Below are positions 10,020-18,861 of a DNA stretch of 64,000 nucleotides, one piece after another. Location: contig CM060733.1 in assembly GCA_030704615.1 (NCBI GenBank), positions 12,276,001 to 12,340,000 on the forward strand. Reading direction: 5' to 3'. The stretch is from Takakia lepidozioides. Its lineage: Eukaryota; Streptophyta; Takakiopsida; Takakiales; Takakiaceae. The notes beneath the pieces were generated by a model that did not search any database, had not been told where the DNA came from, and saw only the letters and a program-made list of their open reading frames with translations. Position numbers and translations under genes: made by a program. Positions within the stretch are counted from its first letter, which is position 1; every line of letters begins with the position of its first letter.

Positions 10020-10677
10020 TCATTCCTCGGCAATATACCTTGTCATCTGCTGTGACATGTTGGCATGTCTTAGATATGACCCTTCAAAAGGTTGGGCTAT
10101 TTGTAATGCCTCACAATTCACCATACTCATCAATGCTTGGGTCATGGTAAAAATATTGTTACCTTCATCCTTCACATAGCACAAAATACGTCTCCTCAAA
10201 TCATACTTATCAAGAAGCTTTTGCAACTGGATAACCATTGCAGCCCCCCACTGTATTATGAGCCTCAAACAACCCCAATGGTCACATAAAAAGGAACCCA
10301 ATTTGAGTTCAAAAGGTTGATCATAAGCGCGAAGATGTCATATGCTTCCTTTGACATCCATAAATCATGGTTGTTGTTGTAATACATGACTCCAAGCTTG
10401 ACAAAACATATCTTCTCATAGTCTTCCCTATCATTGCTGGTAAAATTTCACAAATAGCTGTCTGCGAGTATGAAACACTCACTCGTGGATCTAATCGCAT
10501 CACAAGCCTACGAAGCCAATGATTCTCCATTGAACTAAGAGGCCGATAGCCTTTGGCGATGTATAACAACAAATCCTCTGTGAATTGAAAATGTTGTTCA
10601 TCATTCTTTTTGTGCTTGCATTGACTCGGGTGAACGACCACGGAAGTTGAACACTCCTTTGAAAACAAGATTTGCAA
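10020..10677 (-). pseudogene. hAT transposase, N-terminal half (minus strand)
   Basis: The minus strand encodes diagnostic blocks of RICESLEEPER/BED-type hAT transposases: FTEDLLLYIAKGYRPLSS followed by WLRRLVMRLDPRV and LPAMIGKTMRRYVLSSLES (10600-10400), then LLDKYDLRRRILCYVKDEG and NIFTMTQAL (10230-10120). A frameshift separates the two blocks near 10310. The expected C-terminal dimerisation region does not continue on this strand; it is found on the opposite strand downstream. Upstream, a BED zinc finger is not clearly visible. The fragment is non-coding in practice. Confidence 0.8.
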
Positions 10678-11027
10678 GCAATGTGATGATGTTTGAGGGC
10701 TGCTTGCGATTTAGTCAGCCCATTGCATTGCGTTACAATAGACAATCTTTGGCATTGCAAGATCAGATTCATTTTCCACAAACATAGGCAGTAACATCCG
10801 CAATTGCTACAACATTGTCCGATGTGGTCAAGAATTGTGTTTTGAATCAAACGCGTGGGTATTGGTTATTAAGTGATGCATTACATGCGAGTTTGATCGT
10901 CAGCTTGTGGTTGCAACGAAAACGACATTGACATTACTATTGATTTTGATTTGGAGCTGCGCCTCTTGAATTCTAACATGAGACAAGAGGTTGTTGTGTA
11001 TAGGCCCCGTATTTTGATTTCGCGATT

Positions 11028-11345
11028 GTGAAAAGAGGCATAACATGTTGGCATTGTTGTTGGATCCTCGATTCAAGGGTCTTTCAATTATGACAGATTT
11101 CATTGGGAGACAAACAACATTGAAGATTGTGGAGGAGTATGATTTCAAAACTTTGGTAGAAGAGGTATGAGTCCAAGTTTCCACGGTTGGTTTCTTAGCT
11201 CGTCAAATTCTTAGCATAGTTGGTAGCCAAATCGAGACGAAGAGGTTGTTTTTCATTGTTGGGGTGCTCACTTCATTGAGACGATGTCGCCTTGATATTG
11301 ATAATTTGGACAAGTTGTTGCTTGTTGTGAAAGAACTAGCCTAAT
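11028..11345 (+). pseudogene. hAT transposase, C-terminal half with dimerisation domain (plus strand)
   Basis: The plus strand reads KRHNMLALLLDPRFKGLS, then after a stop/frameshift FLARQILSIVGSQIETKRLF and LRRCRLDIDNLDKLLLVVK. These are the conserved LLDPRFKGL block and the hAT family C-terminal dimerisation domain. They belong after the block that ends near 10020 on the minus strand, so part of the transposase gene has been inverted, or two copies are nested head to head. The sequence is interrupted and would not give a working enzyme. Confidence 0.8.
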
Positions 11346-12079
11346 GATACAAGAGAGGGTTGCAAAACTTATGATGATTTTTGGGAATCCGAGATACAAT
11401 TGATTGAGGAATTGAAAGATCAATTTGAGACATTTAAGATGATGATTCTATTCAGCTTTAATTTTCTTACATTTCCATAAGTAAAATACTAGTCACAATG
11501 TTTCATAGATAGCCAAAATGACGGTGGTATCAATTTCTTCTTGTCTTACTTGATTTATGCTATCATTGACATTGTTGGTTACTTTGTGGAGGTAGCATGA
11601 GTTCTTTCAAGCTTAAGCTTAAGTTTTAGCTCCTTCATTTTCAGCTCTAGTATTACGTTTTCAGAGGCTAAGTCATAATGAACATATGGTAGAATTCAAG
11701 ATGTTTGTTCAATGTATGACAAATGACATTTTCCATGGTTCATTTCCATGGTTGTTTTTAAATATGATATACACGGCTTTCCCCCCTTTCTAAAAAGAAA
11801 CAAAATCTACATTGATTTAAACCATTGGTCTGAATTAACTTGCTATATAATTCTATTAGATTTAAAATATTTAAAATTTAAAATTAATAATATTCTAGTA
11901 CCTGTTTCCGGATTCCAATATATCCGGACCACTCTATAACCAGCAGATATTATAATCTGAATATCGGACTTATTTATATCCGGCAGATTTTTGAAAAATT
12001 ATTATTATGCATAACCGACGGATATTATAAATTCAGATAATTAGAAAAAGCTATAAAGAACCGCCAACACTAATATCGA

Positions 12080-12600
12080 CAGCAATCTCGTCCATCGCTA
12101 TACCAATCGGGTATGGTATATATCACAATATGGAGCGAGGTATGTATTGCTCATAATATGGTATTGCCCGGGGTATTGGCCGCCCTACCTACCAGCTGTG
12201 TATGGTCTTACCTACCCGGTTGATCTCAAAGTGATACCTGGGTTGGACCTATATACCAGTCAAACACTGGTTTAAACTCATGTCCTACACACTTGTCCAA
12301 GAGTGATTATAATGGGTAGTAAATGGCAAGGCACTAGCCACTAGGCTACATGTTTCTATTTTTATTCGAATGAAAAATACAACAACATTCATAATACGGA
12401 GACATGATATAATAGCTTTGGCAATTGTCCATCGAAAAACAATGAAATATGGGATATATATGTATGTAAGACCATGGCCACCTTTTTTTGTGAAACTTGA
12501 ACATAGTTATCGGAAGTCGTTGCTAGTAGTGGCGGAGCATCGTGAAGCCCTAGTTCATTTTTAGGTATAAATGATGTTAAATTCCATGCTTTATCATATA
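12080..12600. other. Non-coding, GGTAT-rich spacer
   Basis: No gene is seen. Between 12100 and 12260 the motif GGTAT/ATACC recurs many times on both strands, resembling a second set of subterminal repeats of another small DNA element. The 12330-12355 stretch (GGCACTAGCCACTAGGCTAC) looks like a decayed tRNA-type box. The rest is AT-rich. Confidence 0.4.
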
Positions 12601-12604
12601 TCAG

Positions 12605-12715
12605 TAGGCAGCCCAATGGTACAAGCCATCGGAGCTGAAAGCGGGAGGTTGCAGGGTTGAGTTCTAACCGTTAAGTATATGAATTTCGGGTTTGCTACTT
12701 CAAAACTTTTCTAAG
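12605..12715 (+). repeat. SINE-like family B, copy 1
   Basis: A segment of about 110 bp is shared in opposite orientation with 16061-16165. The common blocks are CAATGGTAC, CTGAAAGCG, GGTTGCAGGGTTGAGTTCTAA, GTTTGCTACTTCAAAA and TTCTAAG. The left part (GCCCAATGGTAC, then GCAGGGTTGAGTTC) resembles A and B boxes of a Pol III promoter, so a tRNA-derived SINE is likely. No terminal poly(A) or target duplication is seen. Confidence 0.65.
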
Positions 12716-13278
12716 TCCATGAGAAGTTTAGTGGATGCCCCTTTTTCATGTATGGAAATACATGAGAAATACATGGTCATCCATGTGGGGGTCTCAGTCA
12801 AGTTCAGATACTGATTACTATATGATGTCAGATGATACTAGAATTTTTGTTTGATTTTGCAACTTTAAAAAAGTTTAAATGCTCATCTTGCATAGTCATA
12901 CATAAAAAACAAGCGGCTAGTTGTGTAATGGCTCCACCCTAAAGTTATATAAATTATTCTTAATGAACGATGATATAATACAAGCGATTGGGTAGTTTAA
13001 AACCCATAAATATTGGGTTATGATTCAATAGTTCCAAATATAATGCATTCTTGATTTTTGTGTGAGGTATCTGAATAAAGATGTGAATCTTACTATACAA
13101 AGTACTAACATTTCATGTGATAGATATTCATGAATTATTGTACTGAAATGGAGAATATTGTTATCGTTATGTGGCATTTGCAAAAAATATATAGAATAAA
13201 ATACACACATAATATTGAAGCAGATAGCATAACACAACAAATAAATAATGGGTCTTTCTCCATTCTCTTAAAAATAAA

Positions 13279-13314
<36 letters not shown>

Positions 13315-13453
13315 GAATCAACAAACAATAATATATCCATGTGGTTAGGACTACACAAAACTGAAATGCTAGTGCTGGCGGTCCTGATAATAATGAATTA
13401 AATGCAAGGAACAAATGCGAAAAGATTATATATATATATATAAATATAAATAT
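12716..13453. other. AT-rich non-coding DNA with microsatellites
   Basis: There is no recognisable gene. It contains an (AAT)n microsatellite at 13282-13313 and an (AT)n tract at about 13425-13441 just before a SINE-like copy. Confidence 0.7.
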
Positions 13454-13668
13454 AAAGGAAACCTAGGAGCGACAGCCCACAATTCAGGCCCTTGAGGAGG
13501 GAGAAAAATTAACCCCTTCATTTATGGATGATGAGGCCTACAGGACGATCAACGCCCATACATACCGTCAAGAACAATCCCACACACGGGGCAAGGGCAG
13601 TGGGTTTGAACCCCGAACCACCAAGGCGACACACTGTGCACTTACCAGCCGAGCTAGCAGCCGATGTG
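13454..13668 (-). repeat. SINE-like family A, copy 1
   Basis: About 215 bp, nearly identical in order to 46644-46860. Read on the minus strand it starts with a tRNA-like head: A box TAGCTCGGCTGGTAAGTG near 13650 and B box GGGTTCAAACCC near 13603. A body follows with GTAGGCCTCAT, GGGGTTAATTTTTC, CTCAAGGGCCTGAATTGTGG and CCTTT, ending in an AT-rich tail on the plus-strand left side. The Pol III boxes plus tail identify it as a tRNA-derived SINE. Confidence 0.85.
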
Positions 13669-13675
13669 TGATAAA

Positions 13676-13880
13676 TGGAATTGGAGAGATAAATCTGAAG
13701 AGAACTGAATATAATGGAATTTAATGTGATAAAATTGAAAGCAACCGAATACAATGGAAGCCATTCTGATAAAAATGAGAGAAAATGAATATAATAGATT
13801 CACTATAGGGATAAATCTGAAGGGATCCAAATATAATAGAATTGTAGAATAAACCTAAAGGGAATTGAATATAATAAATA
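13676..13880 (+). repeat. Degenerate tandem repeat, AT-rich
   Basis: A loose array of 35-55 bp units built on ATAAATCTGAAGGGA followed by TGAATATAATAGAATT. At least four imperfect copies are visible. No coding content is present. Confidence 0.7.
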
Positions 13881-14105
13881 GTCTATGATAATACAATGGT
13901 AAATGTGTATACGTTGCAAATTCTGAGATTGTAATATTAAGTACTTGAAATTCCATATCTCCCACACCGGACTTAGATGATGTTGGACACTTGGGCCAAC
14001 AACATAGGCTATCCTAGTAGTAATAGTAAATTATATGTTTGGATCAATGAAATGGTGCTCCCATATTATTTGTGTAGATGCTATTTCATGGATATTGTAC
14101 TAGAG

Positions 14106-14457
14106 ATATCTGAATTAAAAAATTAACTGAGATTTCTGAAGGACCGGCTAAGAATCTAGTTGTGAACCAAAATCTTGATATTTGCAAAACTGAAAACTGA
14201 AGTCTGTAAAACTAAAAGAGACAAGAATGAACACATATCAATGGTAGTATGCACAATATTATTGTCGAAGTAGTCAGATAAATCTGAATTAAAAAATTAA
14301 CCGAGATTTCTGAAGGACTGACTGAAAATCTTGATGTGAACTAAAAATCTGAAGTTTGCAAACCCTAATACTGAAGTATGTAAAATTGAAAACTGAAGCC
14401 TGTAAGAACACATATCAAATGGCAGCTTATATTGTCAAAGTAGTCATATATTGCAAC
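14106..14457 (+). repeat. Direct duplication with a period of about 174 bp
   Basis: Two diverged copies start at about 14107 and 14282. Shared blocks are ATCTGAATTAAAAAATTAAC, GAGATTTCTGAAGGAC, AATCTTGAT, AAACTGAAGTCTGTAAA and GAACACATATCAA, then GTCAAAGTAGTCA. The duplication is non-coding and old, judging by scattered differences. Confidence 0.8.
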
Positions 14458-15769
14458 AAAAAATCTCAAACATTCACAAAAATGGATTACTAAAATCCAA
14501 ACATGTTGTGTGGGTTTATGTAATCATTTTAGTATATGCTAGGACTTACTCAGATTTACTCGGATTTAATTTGACTTCCTACATCTATAGGCTATTTGGT
14601 TTAATGTCGATGCTTCATGCGTGAAGCATTTTCCTTTGGTATCTCTACTTTGTCAAAGTCATTCTTCGCGTGACATCAACCTAGGAACAAAAGTGCAAAG
14701 GCCTGGGAATATGGAGTGGAGAGTGGGCCTCGAGAATTGGCGTGAAACACAATGAAAGCACCACACTCGACCGGAGTGGGGATTTGACAGGCCCACAAAA
14801 CCCTAGCTGAGGTGATAGTACCGGCGAGGCTCCTACACGCGCATTCAACTCCCAGTCTAGTGCAAACCACCATCCATACACACCATCTCATTCATTGTAC
14901 ATTGAACCTATGACTTCACGATTTTTATGCATACAGTTGGCCCTCCATATCTGTTAATATTTGGGAGTAAGAAAACCTGTAACATTTAAAAGATTGTAAT
15001 ACTTCAACGGATACACATTTAGGATCAAATGAAAAGTAACATTTATAAAGTTTACTCTTACATAAGAAACCCTAAAAATCGTCATCATGGCTGATGATCT
15101 ACAGGCAGTGAAGGTTGGAAGAAAGATTCTATACATGTTTGATGTTAATGTGACATTCTCAATATCTCTACACCCTTTGCAAATTTCTCTAATTTGTCTA
15201 CCAAGTGCATGACATCTGCGACCTCTGCTGCAAGAAATGATGCAATGTTTCAAGAGAAACATGTGCATCTTAAAGCCTATTGGGGTTACACTTTGATCAG
15301 TAATTATACATTCACTCTCTTTTTCCACTTCAATAACAGTTGCTTGAGGCCCCAACATCTCAGTGCATCACTTAATAATTTCCTTCACTTAATGTTTGTC
15401 CATTGAAGTCTCTATTATTAAGCTCCGTTGTATATGCCCACTTGAGTTTATCAGAGACTTAACTTGAGTGAATGAAGAGCACTTTAACACATACACATGG
15501 TCATTATTCAAAGAGGGGAGTAAGTAGTGTCTCACAGTTAGAACTTAACGCTTGCATAGTTCACCCAAGTAGAGGAGTAATAATTATGCTAACACATATA
15601 GTTTTTTAAAGCTTAGAGTGGTAAGGCCTGACTGTAGAGGTGAAGTACTGCATGGAAATACATGGTTTGAAGTATGATGCATTATCATACATAATTATAA
15701 AATTTACCATTCAAGACTTGTGTATGATGAAAACTCATGTATTTTCATGCCTAACCATACATTTTTCAC
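14458..15769. other. Non-coding stretch with no recognised feature
   Basis: Short frames on both strands show no family motif and no consistent splice pattern. Nothing further is supported. Confidence 0.6.
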
Positions 15770-15954
15770 ATAGGATGGTATTTGACGCCTCCCGAAGGAA
15801 GCGTAAACTATGGTGTCTTTTCACCCCCGAAGGGTTACTACTGCCTTCCCCTAGGAAGGTGGACACCTTTGTGACACCAAGGGTGGTTTGAACGTTTGAA
15901 CCCACAACCACTTTCGAGGTGGTATGTGCCCATTACCACTGGGCTACAACTTGG
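15770..15954 (-). repeat. SINE-like family D (tRNA-related head)
   Basis: On the minus strand the right end reads GTAGCCCAGTGGTAATGGGC followed about 30 bp later by GTGGGTTCAAACGTTC. That is an A box/B box pair with tRNA-like spacing. The body to the left has short internal repeats (CCTCCCGAAGG, CCCCCGAAGGG, CCCCTAGGAAGG). Only one copy is seen in the window, so the family call is tentative. Confidence 0.5.
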
Positions 15955-16060
15955 TTGTCTTCATGTATGACTATTTACGAAGGTGGGCATCCAAGTATAG
16001 CCACCATGTAACTATTTTCGGCCTATTTTCGCAGGCATGACCATATATTTCTCGTGTATT

Positions 16061-16165
16061 CTTAGAATTTTTTTGAAGTAGCAAAACCAAAACTTCAGTT
16101 ACTTAGAGGTTAGAATTCGACCCTGCGACCTACGCTTTCAGGCCCGATCGCTGGTACCACTACTG
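16061..16165 (-). repeat. SINE-like family B, copy 2
   Basis: Inverted relative to the copy at 12605-12715 and sharing its block order: GTGGTACCAGCGATCGG, CTGAAAGCGTAGGTCGCAG, GGTCGAATTCTAACC, TTTTGCTACTTCAAAA and TTCTAAG on the minus strand. The B box here reads GGGTCGAATTC. Two copies about 3.5 kb apart in opposite orientation support a dispersed element and argue against a local duplication. Confidence 0.65.
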
Positions 16166-17368
16166 CGTGGATGAAGGGAATTGAATGCACACGCGCCGGC
16201 TTGCGCTGCCGGCCATTAATGCGCCGACTGCAGCCGCATCCGTCCGTCCGTCCACGCAGCGTAGGGCCGGTGCTTCCAGTCCTCCTTATTATTGCTGCCC
16301 CCGCCCATTGGTCCCTTACCTTAACCACGCTACCTGCCCTCCTAACCAACGGTCATCAGCCCTCCCATGGTCATACATGCCTACCTCATCGCATCATCGC
16401 CTATTCTACACTTCCACATATATACTAAATAACATATTAGACTATTATTATCGATGTGGCATCCAAGGACTTGTCAGTTCTCAGTGACGTGGCGTAAAGC
16501 ATTCGCCGGCACACATTTCTGACAAGAGTAAAGAGGGCATGTGGCGCAGCCCTAATCATGACTGATCATCTGCCATGTTTACCGTTGTAGCCTGTCATCC
16601 CTTTATTATTTCATTACCAGTTTTTACTCAATATATAATTAACTTCAATAACTAGTAGGCCGTTTATTAACCTACTCGTGGGATTTATTGCATTTTCTCG
16701 ATTACTTTTTTTTTGTTTTTGTTTTTGTTTTGAACTACATTTGAAAGTGATGAAAGTGAATGAATGAATGAGGGTATTAAGTATTAACCCAATATGGTAT
16801 TATGCACAGACAAGCATTACAATAATAAAAACCATCACATCCGTGGCTTATTAATTGTCGGACCCATCATCATCTTAATTTGTCATAGAAGAAGCCATTG
16901 AAAAACAGGGCTCCGACCCCTTTTCTGTAAAAACAAAAAGAAAAAAAAGAAAAAAGAAAAAAGCCATTATCCAGTGATATAGGCGAGTCATGGATGAGTC
17001 CTGGATGGCGGAGCTCATCATCCATGTTCCGTGCGCTAGTAGGTATTTCATTTAACGTGGATGAATGTATTGGGATATTGTGAGGGGGTATATAAACAGT
17101 TGTGGAGAGGGTTGGTACATAACCAAACGTGTACATTCACCAACCTTGTAAGTACTCCACACCCAACCATTCGAGGACGCTCTGGGGGATGAATGATGTT
17201 CGGTTGCGTCCACCTCCTAAGGGACGGATGAGAAGTTATCAAATTCAAATGCAAAATACTAGATGCTAGGTGGTAGTAACTTAGTAAAACATTTAAAATA
17301 AATAAATTTAGGCAGGGTGATGAGCAGTGGTTTCTTTTCAAATTTGAAAAATATCAGGATACATACAT
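16166..17368. other. Non-coding stretch, no gene recognised
   Basis: Short frames here (for example the Pro/Arg-rich ones at 16171-16487) have no family motifs. A poly-T/GTTTTT tract lies at 16706-16735 and an A/G-rich tract at 16925-16965. A hairpin element follows at 17369. Confidence 0.55.
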
Positions 17369-17513
17369 CAGTGTATTTACGATCAGTGTATTTATGTAGT
17401 ATACCTTATAATACTTTATACTACATATTATAATAGAGTATACTTTCTGTAGTCAAAATATTTATAAATAAGTACAGTATTTATCTACATAAATACATTA
17501 GATAAATACACTG
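17369..17513. mobile_element. MITE-like hairpin element
   Basis: The left arm (17369-17399) begins CAGTGTATTTACGATCAGTG and ends TATTTATGTAG; the right arm (17485-17513) is its near inverse, CTACATAAATACAT then AAATACACTG. About 85 bp of AT-rich DNA lies between. A 145-bp non-coding unit with roughly 30-bp terminal inverted repeats fits a miniature inverted-repeat element. Clear target duplications are not visible. Confidence 0.6.
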
Positions 17514-17862
17514 AAATTTGGATAGAATCATCCTCCTCTGTACTTTCATCATATCATCCATATTTGGCAAATTCATTTTATATTTTATTTGGAGAAGTTT
17601 GACGATTTCATCCATGAGAAAAAAGGAATTTTTGACAATTCCATTTCATTTCTTGAGGTCGAAACATTACGAAAATTCGCCAGAAATAAAAACATGTCTT
17701 GTCTTGAAGCATTGTCCTCAATCAGCCGGCTCCATGGCCGGCACTCCATCAGAGGTTATTTTTTTCCTCTTGTAATTCTCGCACATTCAGGTCCTTATCT
17801 ATAAAGCTTTGACGCCTCCGTCCCTCTTCTAAAACAACAAAAAAAAGAAAACCAACTGTACC

Positions 17863-18137
17863 ACCAGTCGGTAGCTCAGCTGGATAGAGCACTGAGTGAC
17901 ACCCAGGTGATTCTGGGTTCAAAATCCTGCTACCTTGTCGGGTGGTGTAATCTTCTCCCCCTTCCCTTGGGCGGGTGTCCCTTTGAGCCTTGTGCTGGGC
18001 CCCCCTCATGGCGAGGTTACTACGAAAGAGGTTATTTTCTCCTCTCACCACAATTAAGGGGCCTGAGGCCTGATTTGTGAACGGTCGCTCCCGGGTATTT
18101 CCCTTTAAAAATAAAAGACAAAAAAAAAAAAAAAAAC
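17863..18137 (+). repeat. SINE-like family A, variant with poly(A) tail
   Basis: A plus-strand element with a tRNA-like head (A box GTAGCTCAGCTGGATAGAGC, B box TGGGTTCAAAATCC about 35 bp later), a GC-rich body and a 17-base poly(A) tail after CCCTTTAAAAATAAAAGAC. The last 60 bp before the tail (GGGGCCTGAGGCCTGATTTG, GGTCGCTCCCGGGTATTTCC) match the 3' ends of the copies at 13454 and 46644, while head and centre differ. A genuine tRNA gene is excluded because the acceptor stem does not pair. Confidence 0.8.
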
Positions 18138-18351
18138 CACATTGAGCATCGTGATGCTAGGCAGCCGTCCGCCGTTGGATGAAAGCATTCATCTGCTCGG
18201 AGTAAGTTTATTGTTTTCTCTTGCATCCAAGGTCCCACCAACTTACCCCTACAGAGTATAGGGTTCATTCTTCATTCTTCCAGTGATGCATGGCCACCGT
18301 ATTTATCACGTATGTATCAGGTATATTCATGTACGTACATAGGTGACATCT

Positions 18352-18477
18352 AATACATACAGTTCAATAGCGTATATATACAGAGTATAAGTATGCATGG
18401 AGTTGGTGTTTCATATTTAATACATACATTTCATCAGCGTATATATACAGAGTATGTAAGTATGTATGGAGTTGGTG
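18352..18477 (+). repeat. Direct repeat upstream of the subtilase gene
   Basis: Two copies of about 57-59 bp (18352-18408 and 18419-18477) share AATACATAC, GCGTATATATACAGAGTAT, AAGTATG and ATGGAGTTGGTG. They lie about 390-510 bp before the subtilase start codon and each carries a TATATATA core, so they could contribute core-promoter elements. That role is inference. Confidence 0.7.
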
Positions 18478-18861
18478 GTCACAGAGTGATGACTGCAGTG
18501 GAGCAGCTGCGTGGGGCTGTGTCGGCTGCATTCTGTTCCTCTCTGTGTCGATGGCTTACTAGCCCGCTTACCGTGCCCGCCCTTCTTTTCCTCATGCCTC
18601 ATGTGAAGCTGGGATGCTGTTGACGGACACCTTGCAGAAGCTACTGCTTGCAGCTCAAGCCTCAGAGCTGCAGATTGTCGAGTATAGAGAGAAAGAACGA
18701 TAGAGAGAGTGGTAAGTTAGCACAGAAAAGGCTGAGGTAGAGCAGATTGAAGTGGAGAGCCGGTAGGGAAGGTGTGAAGGAGATGTACAGCAAGATATGA
18801 ATGCAGCTTAGCAGAGGGAGGACGGCAGGGGAAAGAAGCTTCATGCTGGTTGTTGGGAGAG

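Larger units (their letters stand above)
9025..12072. mobile_element. hAT-superfamily DNA transposon, rearranged
   Basis: The interval is bounded by imperfect terminal inverted repeats: left CAATGTTGGGCAAATATAG (from 9025), right end read on the minus strand TAGTGTTGGCGGTTCTTTAT (from 12072). Inside both ends are many copies of an ATCCGGAT-type motif (9045-9240 and 11905-12020), which resembles hAT subterminal transposase-binding clusters. The interior holds BED/hAT transposase halves on opposite strands. It interrupts the copia gag at 9024. I could not find an 8-bp target duplication. It is presumably inactive. Confidence 0.65.

Noticed and set aside
17867-17940. Possible tRNA gene (A and B boxes present)
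   Set aside because: The acceptor and anticodon stems do not pair, and the sequence continues into a SINE body with a poly(A) tail.
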